From assembly GCF_034064985.1 (NCBI RefSeq), contig NZ_CP139249.1, positions 1,488,001 to 1,552,000 of the forward strand: a stretch of 64,000 nt of DNA, given 5' to 3'. The position numbers were made by a program, and so were the translations under genes. This stretch comes from Acinetobacter pittii. GTDB taxonomy: Bacteria; Pseudomonadota; Gammaproteobacteria; Pseudomonadales; Moraxellaceae. Positions 56,095 to 64,000 of this stretch are shown here, piece after piece; within the stretch, counting starts at the first letter, position 1, and each line of letters starts with the position of its first letter. The notes under the pieces were generated by a model. It was not told the origin of the DNA. It saw only the letters and a program-made list of their open reading frames with translations, and searched no databases.

Positions 56095-57012
56095 TTAAGC
56101 TTTTAGATTTTCATTCAATAAAAATTCGACTAAAGCTTTTTGAGCATGAAGACGATTTTCTGCCTCATCCCATACGACTGCATTTTTATGATCGAGCATG
56201 GTTTCAGAAATTTCCTCACCACGATGAGCAGGTAAGCAATGCATGAATAAACAGTCCGGGTGAGCAAGGCTCATTAATTTTTCGTTAACCTGAAAATCAG
56301 CAAAGGCCTTTTCACGAAGTTTTTGTTCTTCTTCTTGGCCCATGCTTGCCCATACATCTGTCACAATGAGATCAGCATTTACTGCTGCATCTTCTGCATT
56401 ATCAAAAAGCTCAACACAATGACCAAACTCTGCTAAAAATTCAGGTTTAGGTTCATATCCTTTTGGCGATGCAATTTTGAGTTTGAAACCCATCATGTGT
56501 GCAGCTTCAATATATGAATTACACATATTATTACCATCACCAATCCAAGCAACGGTTTTGCCTTCAATGCTGCCGCGGTGTTCAATATAAGTTTGTAAGT
56601 CAGCAAGTAACTGGCATGGATGATGATCATCAGTTAAGCCGTTAATTACAGGAACTTTTGAGTAAGATGCAAAGCGTTCAACAATGTCATGACCAAAGGT
56701 ACGAATCATCACAATATCAAGCATACTTGAAATTACACGTGCTGAGTCTTCGATTGGTTCGCCACGACCTAATTGTGTGTCACGAGGCGATAAGAAAATC
56801 GCACTGCCGCCAAATTGGTTAATACCTGCTTCAAAAGAGATACGTGTACGCGTACTAGATTTCTCAAAAATCATTCCCAATACTTTACCGACAAAAGGTT
56901 GGTAGACCTTATTGTCATGTTGCATTTTTTTAAGCTCGCTCGCGCGTTCTAAGATGCGATTAAGTTCTAGAGTGGATAGATCACGTAAAGTCAGGAAATG
57001 TCTTAGAGCCAT
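56095..57012 (-). CDS. argF: Ornithine carbamoyltransferase
   Basis: A 305-residue anabolic OTCase making citrulline from ornithine and carbamoyl phosphate. [13 protein letters not shown] binds carbamoyl phosphate; HPCQLLADL and [11 protein letters not shown] hold the ornithine-site and catalytic His/Cys. It is monocistronic. Confidence 0.96.
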   Translation of the reverse strand: MALRHFLTLRDLSTLELNRILERASELKKMQHDNKVYQPFVGKVLGMIFEKSSTRTRISFEAGINQFGGSAIFLSPRDTQLGRGEPIEDSARVISSMLDIVMIRTFGHDIVERFASYSKVPVINGLTDDHHPCQLLADLQTYIEHRGSIEGKTVAWIGDGNNMCNSYIEAAHMMGFKLKIASPKGYEPKPEFLAEFGHCVELFDNAEDAAVNADLIVTDVWASMGQEEEQKLREKAFADFQVNEKLMSLAHPDCLFMHCLPAHRGEEISETMLDHKNAVVWDEAENRLHAQKALVEFLLNENLKA

Positions 57013-57124
57013 GTAGCTACTCCATAATAATTGTTTTGAAATACAACAATTATCTGTTGTTGGCTGGGTGGATGTGGGAAAAAAGAAGTCTACTATACTA
57101 TAAGCATTTTAAAATGCAAAAGAA

Positions 57125-57778
57125 TTAGTCTTTATGATGGCCCTTTAAGAAAATATCTACACAATAATTAATATAATCAATGACTTCTTTCTCATCAGGA
57201 GGGAGTGGCATTCCCATAATCATACGCCATTCAATATCACGTAAAATTCCAAAATACATTAATGAAGAATAATCTGGAGATGCGCAAAAAATTTCTTCAG
57301 CTTGGTGAGAGAGTAAAAGTGCCTGAGCAATTGTGTTTTGTACATCTTGAGCGCACTTTTCATATAAGTATTGGCTCAAAGTTGCATTGCATTGGGTTTG
57401 CTCAATAACTAGACGTAAAAAAGCGATATGTTCAGGTTGAATAATATGAGTATAAAAACGAATAAGAGTTTGAACTAAATAATCGCGTAGAGAGGTTTGT
57501 GAGGGCTGAAATGGAATGCAAATATCTTTAAAGAACATTTCTCGTCGATAGTCGCAAATTGCTGTGAATAAACCATCTTTATTGCCAAAATACTTATATA
57601 TTGAAGCTTTTGAGCCACCCGCATGATTCACAATGTCATCGAGTGAAACGGCATCATATCCTTTATCCAGAAACAGCTCGGTTGCGCTTAACAATAATGC
57701 TAAACGACGTTCAATACCGCGACGTGTTTGTGGTTTATCACATACTGAGTGATGTGACTCAAGGACTGGATCATGCAT
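57125..57778 (-). CDS. TetR-family transcriptional regulator
   Basis: A 217-residue repressor. The N-terminal helix-turn-helix is LLLSATELFLDKGYDAVSLDDIVNHAGGSKASIYKYFGNKDGLFTAI; the C-terminal ligand domain is unassigned. No linked transporter is visible. Its promoter must lie between 57779 and about 57850. Confidence 0.88.
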   Translation of the reverse strand: MHDPVLESHHSVCDKPQTRRGIERRLALLLSATELFLDKGYDAVSLDDIVNHAGGSKASIYKYFGNKDGLFTAICDYRREMFFKDICIPFQPSQTSLRDYLVQTLIRFYTHIIQPEHIAFLRLVIEQTQCNATLSQYLYEKCAQDVQNTIAQALLLSHQAEEIFCASPDYSSLMYFGILRDIEWRMIMGMPLPPDEKEVIDYINYCVDIFLKGHHKD

Positions 57779-57996
57779 ATAATTTCATAACAACGGTTAA
57801 CTTTGCCTATCTAGTATAGCAAAACTAGCTTTAAGGATGGCTATTAGCTTTCTTTTAGGTTATCTGCTGAGCAGTAAGTGGTTAATTAATGAAATAAACT
57901 AATAGAAAATATAAGCTTAGATTAGGTTTTAGATAGGTATAATGATGTAACCTTATGTTTATTTAGAATTTAATTAAAAATTACTAATAAAAACAA

Positions 57997-58021
57997 AGCG
58001 GCTAAGAATGACTTAACCGCT
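57997..58021 (-). terminator. Terminator of ntrBC
   Basis: An imperfect stem (AGCGG with CCGCT, one mismatch, then TAAG with CTTA) around AATGA, followed by a U-rich tract on the minus strand. Confidence 0.6.
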
Positions 58022-58043
58022 CTGAACTTAACTCATAAGCTGT

Positions 58044-59537
58044 CTAGGCTTCAGTTTGAGTAACCTTGTGCTCATCTTCTTCGTCATCATCTGCAGAATC
58101 CATTCCAAGTTCTTTTAACTTGCGTGTTAAGGTATTGCGACCCCAACCCAATAATTCTGCTGCATGACGTTTGCGTCCACGTGTTTGTTGCAAAGCAGCA
58201 TTAATTAACGTGCGTTCAAACATTGGTGTGGCAATATCTAAAATTTTCATTTCACCATTTTTAAGCTTTTGAATAGCCCATTGATTTAGTAGTTCATCCC
58301 AATGATGTAGAGAAATACGCTCAAAAGAAGGTGCCGGTTGACTAGAATCACTATTCTTTTGCAATGGAACTTGTTTGAGCTCAGAAGGTAAATCTTCTGG
58401 ATAAACTTCGCGGCCAGTAATCATTACAGTTAGCCAGCGGCAAGTATTCTCAAGTTGTCGTACGTTACCCGGCCATGGTAACTGTTGCATGTAGTCCGTT
58501 GTTTCAGTGCGTAGAATTTTTGGACTTACGCCAAGTTCTTTACCTGCACGCGCAAGGAAATGCTGCGCAAGCATTGGAATATCTTCACTACGGTGGGCAA
58601 GCTTAGGAATGTGAATACGAATCACATTTAAGCGGTGATATAAGTCTTCACGGAAGCGACCTTCATTTACTAGCTTTTCTAAATCCTGATGTGTTGCTGC
58701 CACGATTCGAACATCAACTTTAACTGGAATGTGTCCACCTACACGATAGAACTCACCGTCAGCGAGTACGCGAAGCAATCGAGTCTGAGTTTCAAATGGC
58801 ATATCACCAATTTCATCAAGGAATAACGTTCCGCCATTTGCCTGTTCAAAGCGGCCTTGATGCTGAGTATTTGCTCCTGTGAAAGCGCCTTTTTCATGAC
58901 CAAATAACTCGGTTTCAATTAAGTCTTTTGGTATCGCAGCCATATTTAAAGCAATAAAAGGTTTGGCACGGCGTGGGGAATGCTTGTGCAAAGCATGAGC
59001 AACTAATTCTTTACCTGTACCCGATTCACCATTAATTAAAACGGTAATATGGGATTGAGACAAACGGCCGATAGCACGGAAAACCTCCTGCATTGCCGGA
59101 GATTCACCAATAATTTCTGTTGATTGAAGAGGTGAAGCAGTTTTCGTAGCTTCTTGTTGTTGTAGTTTGTTGATATGCAGAATCGCACGATTGACTAAAG
59201 CTAAAGCCTCATCAATGTCAAAAGGTTTTGGTAAATACTCAAATGCACCTGTTTGATAGCTTGATACAGCAGACTCTAAGTCAGAATGTGCTGTCATAAT
59301 AATGACAGGTAAATCTGGATGAGTGTTTTTGACTTTAGATAAAAAAGTTAAACCATCAATTCCAGGCATGCGGATGTCAGTTAAGATGACATCGGGAGCA
59401 TCATGGTGCAAACGTTCAAGCGCAGTTTGAGCTTCTTCAAAATTGGTAACATCAAAACCTTCCTCTTTAAAGGTCTTTTCCAATACCCATCGCATGGCGC
59501 GATCATCATCAATAACCCATATTTTATTTCGCGACAC
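58044..59537 (-). CDS. ntrC: Nitrogen regulator NtrC (sigma-54 activator)
   Basis: A 497-residue response regulator activating sigma-54 promoters under nitrogen limitation. Receiver domain with LTDIRMPG; AAA+ domain with Walker A GESGTGKE and the sigma-54 contact GAFTGAN; Walker B GTLFLDEIGDMP; C-terminal Fis-type helix-turn-helix (RKRHAAELLGWGRNTLTRKLKEL). The start is probably the GTG at 59537, with GGGAG upstream and a 14-base overlap with ntrB. It is the likely activator of the sigma-54 sites before nasA, moaA and its own operon. Confidence 0.94.
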   Translation of the reverse strand: MSRNKIWVIDDDRAMRWVLEKTFKEEGFDVTNFEEAQTALERLHHDAPDVILTDIRMPGIDGLTFLSKVKNTHPDLPVIIMTAHSDLESAVSSYQTGAFEYLPKPFDIDEALALVNRAILHINKLQQQEATKTASPLQSTEIIGESPAMQEVFRAIGRLSQSHITVLINGESGTGKELVAHALHKHSPRRAKPFIALNMAAIPKDLIETELFGHEKGAFTGANTQHQGRFEQANGGTLFLDEIGDMPFETQTRLLRVLADGEFYRVGGHIPVKVDVRIVAATHQDLEKLVNEGRFREDLYHRLNVIRIHIPKLAHRSEDIPMLAQHFLARAGKELGVSPKILRTETTDYMQQLPWPGNVRQLENTCRWLTVMITGREVYPEDLPSELKQVPLQKNSDSSQPAPSFERISLHHWDELLNQWAIQKLKNGEMKILDIATPMFERTLINAALQQTRGRKRHAAELLGWGRNTLTRKLKELGMDSADDDEEDEHKVTQTEA

Positions 59538-60633
59538 GGTCTGACTCCCAAGGTAAATATAAGCTAAAAATTGTTTTTCCAGGAACAGATTGGCATTCAA
59601 TCATTCCGTTATGTTGATGCATAATATTCTGTGCAATACTCAGGCCAAGCCCAGTACCTTTTGCTCGTCCAGTAACCAATGGATAGAATACTGACTCCAA
59701 AATACTTTCAGGAATGCCTGGTCCATTGTCCTCTATGTCGACTCGCACTGTAGATCGATTTAGTACACCGTTAATTGTGACAAGACGTTGTATACGTGTA
59801 CGTAGAATTAACTCCGGTTCGTGATCTATAAAAAATGCTTTGTTTTCTGTGATGGCTTGAATTGCATTTACACTAATGTTGAGCATGACTTGTATTAACT
59901 GATCACGATCAGCATTAACATCGGGTAAAGACAAATCATAATCCCGTATAATTTTAATTTTCTTCTTTGTCTGGTTGGCGATAAGTGAACGCACTCGCTC
60001 CAAAGGCTCGTGTACGTTAACATTTTCATAACTTGGGAGTTGTCTAGAACCCAACATAGTATCTGCCAAGTTAGTTAAACGATCTACTTCATTAATAATG
60101 ACATCTGTAAATTCAGCATAACTCTTATCATTCAAACTGCGCGCGAGTAATTGAGTTGCACCACGAATACCTGCCAGTGGGTTCTTAATTTCGTGCGCAA
60201 CGCCACGTACAAGCTGTCTGGCTACCTGATGTTGTTGTACCAGATTTTCTTCTTTAGAAATCTTTAACATACGATCAATCGGGTTGAGCTCAATCAAGAG
60301 TAATGGATGATAACTCTTACCTGCATTTAATTGAGACACCGTGTAATCAACATGAAGGTCTTTAAAGTTGACATTAATAACAGCTTCTCGACGTGTATAA
60401 GGTTGACCGGTTTTTATGGTGTTTAATAACGCTTCATGTGTATTAAAAGTATCATCAGGCGCATGAAGTAGGTTTAGAACGGGCTGTCCTGAAGCTCGAA
60501 GCAAACTAATATCAAATAGTGCTTCGCAGGCAGAATTTAAATAAAAAATATTTAAGTTACTATCGATCAATAAAATCGCAGTAGTTAGGTTGTCTACCAA
60601 TAGGCGATAGTCGATAGGGTTGTGTTGATCCAT
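59524..60633 (-). CDS. ntrB: Nitrogen sensor kinase/phosphatase NtrB
   Basis: A 369-residue cytosolic histidine kinase controlling NtrC phosphorylation in response to PII. N-terminal PAS domain (about 1-110), HisKA with the phosphoacceptor in GVAHEIKNPLAGIRGATQLL, and an ATPase with NISVNAIQAIT, DNGPGIPESIL and GTGLGLSIAQNI. First gene of ntrBC; glnA is not beside it. Confidence 0.94.
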   Translation of the reverse strand: MDQHNPIDYRLLVDNLTTAILLIDSNLNIFYLNSACEALFDISLLRASGQPVLNLLHAPDDTFNTHEALLNTIKTGQPYTRREAVINVNFKDLHVDYTVSQLNAGKSYHPLLLIELNPIDRMLKISKEENLVQQHQVARQLVRGVAHEIKNPLAGIRGATQLLARSLNDKSYAEFTDVIINEVDRLTNLADTMLGSRQLPSYENVNVHEPLERVRSLIANQTKKKIKIIRDYDLSLPDVNADRDQLIQVMLNISVNAIQAITENKAFFIDHEPELILRTRIQRLVTINGVLNRSTVRVDIEDNGPGIPESILESVFYPLVTGRAKGTGLGLSIAQNIMHQHNGMIECQSVPGKTIFSLYLPWESDRVAK

Positions 60634-60713
60634 TAGCGAATCGTTCCTGTCTTAAAATAGCGCAATGGCATCTTCTTGGTTATCGGATTTTCACCGTTAT
60701 AGAACATGAACGA

Positions 60714-60730
60714 TGCAAAATATACGCCAA
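60714..60730 (-). promoter_or_regulatory. Sigma-54 promoter of ntrBC
   Basis: On the minus strand TTGGCGTATATTTTGCA has GG-N10-GC spacing and a perfect TTGCA. It lies about 80 bases before ntrB; the NtrC-like sites lie 105-180 bases further upstream. Confidence 0.6.
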
Positions 60731-60835
60731 CTTTGTTTATGGGTTATTTTAAAGTTTTAAGGTATTTAAAAACGCGCTGAAATCGGTCTTTATGTCTATT
60801 GATAAAAACTGATGGCTTAAAAATAGATAATAACA

Positions 60836-60893
60836 TGAACCAACTTGGTGCAAAGGTGAGTTTTGGTGCAAATGTTGGTCGTATTTTGGTGCA
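60836..60893. promoter_or_regulatory. Cluster of NtrC-type sites upstream of ntrBC
   Basis: Three copies of TTGGTGCA (60845-60852, 60863-60870, 60886-60893). The first belongs to TGAACCAACTTGGTGCA (60836-60852), which agrees with the NtrC palindrome at 14 of 17 positions; the other two are half-sites. They lie between ntrB (minus) and rimO (plus). Confidence 0.55.
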
Positions 60894-60974
60894 TTACACA
60901 AAGAGTAGGCTTTCCACCTATGCTTGCGGCAAGAAAAGACATACAATACGCGCATTCAAGTGGAGCGCAGATTC

Positions 60975-62318
60975 ATGAAGACCCCCAAAGTCGGTTTTGT
61001 TTCTTTAGGTTGTCCTAAGGCATTGGTAGATTCTGAACGAATTTTAACTCAGTTAAAGACTGAAGGTTATCAAGTTGCATCAGATTATGATGGTGCTGAT
61101 TTAGTAGTTGTTAATACCTGTGGTTTTATTGAATCTGCGGTACAAGAGTCGCTAGATGCAATTGGCGAGGCCATGAGTGAAAATGGTCGAGTGATCGTTA
61201 CCGGATGCTTAGGTAAAGACGAAGATAAAATTCGTCAAATGCATCCAAACGTTTTAAAGGTTACTGGTGCAGCAGCTTATCAAGATGTGATGGAAGCTGT
61301 ACATGAATATGTACCGGCACCACCTAAACATAATCCGTTTGTTGATTTGGTTCCTGAGCAGGGAATTCGTTTAACCCCTAAACATTATGCTTACTTAAAA
61401 ATATCTGAAGGCTGCAACCATCGTTGTACCTTCTGTATTATTCCAAGTATGCGTGGCGATCTTGTTTCTCGTCCAGTCGGAAGTGTACTGGAAGAAGCTG
61501 CTGCGCTTAAAAGAGCAGGCGTTAAAGAAATCTTGGTTATTTCTCAAGATACATCAGCTTATGGTGTGGATACCAAATACAAGCTTGATTTCTGGAATGG
61601 CCAACCTGTTAAAACAAAATTCTTTGATATGTGTGAAGCACTAGGCCAACTTGGCATCTGGGTGCGCTTACATTATGTTTATCCATATCCACATGTCGAT
61701 GCAGTTATTGACTTAATGGCACAAGGTAAAATCCTGCCATATCTTGATATTCCATTCCAACATGCAAGCCCGCGTATTCTTAAGTTAATGAAGCGTCCGG
61801 CTCACAGTGAAAATACACTCGAAAAAATTAAATTGTGGCGTGAAAAATGCCCGGATCTTGTGATTCGTTCTACATTTGTAGTGGGTTTCCCAGGTGAAAC
61901 TGAAGAAGATTTTCAAATATTGCTCGATTGGTTAGTTGAAGCTGAACTTGATCGTGTTGGCTGCTTTACCTACTCACCAGTAGAAGGCGCTACGGCAAAT
62001 GATTTACCAGATCATGTGCCTGAAGAAATTAAGCAAGAGCGTTACGAGCGCTTTATGCAGGTGCAGCAACAAATTTCTGCTGCTAAGTTGCAAAAACGTA
62101 TTGGTCAAACGATGACTGTATTAGTCGATAGTTTGGAAGATGAATATCCTGTTGCTGTTGCACGTTCTTATGCGGATGCTCCGGAAATTGACGGTAATGT
62201 CTTTGTAGAAGATATCGATAAGAGCACTATTCAACCAGGCGATATGTTGGAAGTCGAAATCACCGATGCGGATGAATACGACTTATTTGCAAAGTTAATT
62301 AAAATTAAGTCGGTTTAA
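60975..62318 (+). CDS. rimO: Ribosomal protein S12 methylthiotransferase
   Basis: A 447-residue radical SAM methylthiotransferase modifying Asp of ribosomal protein S12. N-terminal UPF0004 domain with [12 protein letters not shown], radical [18 protein letters not shown] (CX3CX2C), and a C-terminal TRAM domain (about 375-447). The ATG at 60975 has GGAG 9 bases upstream; a longer frame is unconserved. Confidence 0.95.
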   Translation: MKTPKVGFVSLGCPKALVDSERILTQLKTEGYQVASDYDGADLVVVNTCGFIESAVQESLDAIGEAMSENGRVIVTGCLGKDEDKIRQMHPNVLKVTGAAAYQDVMEAVHEYVPAPPKHNPFVDLVPEQGIRLTPKHYAYLKISEGCNHRCTFCIIPSMRGDLVSRPVGSVLEEAAALKRAGVKEILVISQDTSAYGVDTKYKLDFWNGQPVKTKFFDMCEALGQLGIWVRLHYVYPYPHVDAVIDLMAQGKILPYLDIPFQHASPRILKLMKRPAHSENTLEKIKLWREKCPDLVIRSTFVVGFPGETEEDFQILLDWLVEAELDRVGCFTYSPVEGATANDLPDHVPEEIKQERYERFMQVQQQISAAKLQKRIGQTMTVLVDSLEDEYPVAVARSYADAPEIDGNVFVEDIDKSTIQPGDMLEVEITDADEYDLFAKLIKIKSV

Positions 62319-62369
62319 TCGATAACGATTCAAAAAAGCATTCAGTTTAAGAGGTTTTGGAGCAAACTC

Positions 62370-63098
62370 ATGGCGGAAACAATTAGCCCCCGTTATTCAC
62401 GCATTTTATTAAAACTATCTGGTGAGGCATTGTCAGGTAACAAAGACATGGGTATTGATGCCCAAGTTCTTGATCAAATGTCCCTTTCAATTGCTCACTT
62501 AGTTGGTTTGGGCGTGCAAGTGGGTATCGTTGTTGGTGGCGGTAACTTGTATCGTGGTAGCCAGTTGCAAAAAGATGGCTTGGTTGGTCGTGTTACTGGC
62601 GATCAAATGGGGATGCTTGCAACTGTAATGAACGGTTTGGCTATGCGTGATGCATTGGTTCGCCGTAATATCAGAACTCGTCTTATGTCTGCATTGCCAA
62701 TTGGTACGGTGGTAGAATCTTATTCAAGTCGTGATGCGATTCGTCATTTGAGTCAGGGTGAAGTTTGTGTTTTTGTTGCTGGTACAGGAAATCCATTCTT
62801 TACAACTGATACAGCAGCATGCTTACGCGGAATTGAAATTGAAGCGAATTTAATTCTAAAAGCAACTAAAGTAGATGGCGTATATAATAAAGATCCAAGT
62901 AAATACGAAGATGCAGTTAAATACGATCATTTAACTTTTGATCAGGTATTAGACGAAAAGCTTGGTGTTATGGATTTGACAGCTATTTGTTTGTGTCGTG
63001 ACCATAATGTGCCGCTACAAGTTTTTGATATGAATAAATCAGGTGCGCTATTGTCAGTGGTAATGGGCGAAAAAGAAGGTACACGCGTTACTAAATAA
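62370..63098 (+). CDS. pyrH: Uridylate kinase
   Basis: A 242-residue hexameric UMP kinase with [22 protein letters not shown] and the [17 protein letters not shown] site. Pyrimidine nucleotide synthesis; in the conserved pyrH-frr-uppS group. Confidence 0.96.
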   Translation: MAETISPRYSRILLKLSGEALSGNKDMGIDAQVLDQMSLSIAHLVGLGVQVGIVVGGGNLYRGSQLQKDGLVGRVTGDQMGMLATVMNGLAMRDALVRRNIRTRLMSALPIGTVVESYSSRDAIRHLSQGEVCVFVAGTGNPFFTTDTAACLRGIEIEANLILKATKVDGVYNKDPSKYEDAVKYDHLTFDQVLDEKLGVMDLTAICLCRDHNVPLQVFDMNKSGALLSVVMGEKEGTRVTK

Positions 63099-63183
63099 TG
63101 TACGTGTTGTTGAAAGCTCTTTATACTAGCGCTAAATTAAATTTGTTAAATACATTCTTGAATAAATAAGTAAGGTAGATCAT

Positions 63184-63738
63184 ATGATTAACGATCTGAA
63201 AAAAGACAGCGAACAGCGTATGTTAAAAACTCTTGATTCTTTGGAACAAGGGTTTGCTAAAGTTCGTACCGGCCGTGCACACCCATCAATTTTAAATGGT
63301 GTGATGGTTCCTTACTACGGTTCTGATGTGCCTTTAAATCAAGTAGCAAACGTAGGTATTGAAGATTCTCGTACCCTTGTTGTTCAACCATTTGAACGTA
63401 CTATGGTATCTGCTATTGATAAGGCAATCCGTGAAAGCGATCTTGGTTTAAACCCGATTACGGCAGATTCAATTCGTGTCCCTTTACCTGCATTAACTGA
63501 AGAAACACGTCGTGATATGCAAAAAGTTGCACGTAGTGAAGCTGAAAATGCAAAAGTTGCGATTCGTAATATTCGCCGTGATGTGTTAGGTGATATTAAA
63601 GCGCTATTGAAAGAAAAAGAAATTTCTGAAGATGATGAGCGTCGTGCAGGTGAGGATATTCAGAAAATTACAGACAAATATGTTGCAGAAGTAGACAAAC
63701 GTCTTGCAGCGAAAGAAGCAGAATTGATGAAGGTCTAA
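63184..63738 (+). CDS. frr: Ribosome recycling factor
   Basis: A 184-residue RRF that, with EF-G, splits post-termination ribosomes. [28 protein letters not shown], and VAIRNIRRD are family signatures. Follows pyrH and precedes uppS by five bases. Confidence 0.96.
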   Translation: MINDLKKDSEQRMLKTLDSLEQGFAKVRTGRAHPSILNGVMVPYYGSDVPLNQVANVGIEDSRTLVVQPFERTMVSAIDKAIRESDLGLNPITADSIRVPLPALTEETRRDMQKVARSEAENAKVAIRNIRRDVLGDIKALLKEKEISEDDERRAGEDIQKITDKYVAEVDKRLAAKEAELMKV

Positions 63739-63743
63739 ATTTT

Positions 63744-64000
63744 ATGACCGATTCAGAAGAGTATCATCTTCCTAAGCATGTTGCCATCATCATGGATGGC
63801 AACAACCGCTTTGCAAAAAAAAATCAAATGCAAAAAGGCGATGGACATCGAGAAGGTAAAAATGTTCTTGATCCTATCGTTGAACATTGTAAAAAAACGG
63901 GTATTCGTGCTTTAACGGTTTTTGCATTTTCAAGCGAAAATTGGAATCGACCACAATTTGAAGTCGATCTGCTTATGAAGCTTCTTGAAGAAACTATTCA
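63744..64000 (+). CDS. uppS: Isoprenyl transferase UppS (undecaprenyl diphosphate synthase), cut by the window edge
   Basis: The first 85 codons of a cis-prenyltransferase. VAIIMDGNNRFAKK holds the catalytic Asp and phosphate loop, GHREGKN and LTVFAFSSENWNRP follow in the family's order. The enzyme makes the C55 lipid carrier for cell-wall synthesis. The rest lies beyond the right edge. Confidence 0.93.
   Translation, partial: MTDSEEYHLPKHVAIIMDGNNRFAKKNQMQKGDGHREGKNVLDPIVEHCKKTGIRALTVFAFSSENWNRPQFEVDLLMKLLEETI

Overview
The window reads as chromosome of a gammaproteobacterium of the genus Acinetobacter, most likely the calcoaceticus-baumannii group. The support is low GC, dense short-spaced operons, the rimO-pyrH-frr-uppS and ntrB-ntrC neighbourhoods, a fused moaCB gene, an orphan umuC behind what looks like an Acinetobacter UmuDAb-type operator, and protein sequences close to what I know of this genus. 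The exact species cannot be fixed by eye. I saw no rRNA, tRNA, CRISPR array, insertion sequence or prophage.

Layout. 1-8374: a tyrosine phosphatase, murB, a DUF218 protein, a lipase-like hydrolase, a GltB-like flavoprotein, an HcaT-like transporter and a small secreted protein. 8376-12330: aroQ-accB-accC and an orphan umuC. 12427-24208: an iron-uptake locus with a TonB receptor and six genes collinear with staphylococcal sbnA-sbnG, in which sbnE and sbnF are fused and sbnH is absent. 24727-42494: a nitrate assimilation and molybdenum cofactor region (nasST, transporter, nirB, a nirD-reductase fusion, nitrate reductase, mobA, an unassigned molybdoenzyme, moaA-moaD-moaE-moaCB-moeA). 42663-49580: regulators, a DMT exporter, tusDCBE, a GalE-like protein and fumC. 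49620-55902: small unknown proteins, a BLUF photoreceptor, a tandem glycine riboswitch before a DadA-like enzyme, an LprI-like protein, ispF and a phosphatase-like protein. 56058-64000: argF, a TetR regulator, ntrBC, rimO, pyrH, frr and the start of uppS.

How it works together. Two circuits stand out. First, the sbn-like operon should make 2,3-diaminopropionate (SbnA, SbnB) and citrate (SbnG), join them with 2-oxoglutarate by siderophore synthetases (SbnC, SbnEF), export the product (SbnD) and import its ferric form (receptor). Fur-like boxes lie before both transcription units. The missing decarboxylase SbnH raises the possibility of a carboxylated staphyloferrin B variant. Second, nitrogen control: ntrBC is in the same window as three matches to sigma-54 promoters (before nasA, moaA and ntrB), NtrC-like palindromes before nasA and ntrB, and an ANTAR-type hexaloop hairpin in the nasA leader that NasT could bind. 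Nitrate uptake, reduction and part of the cofactor supply may thus share nitrogen-limitation control.
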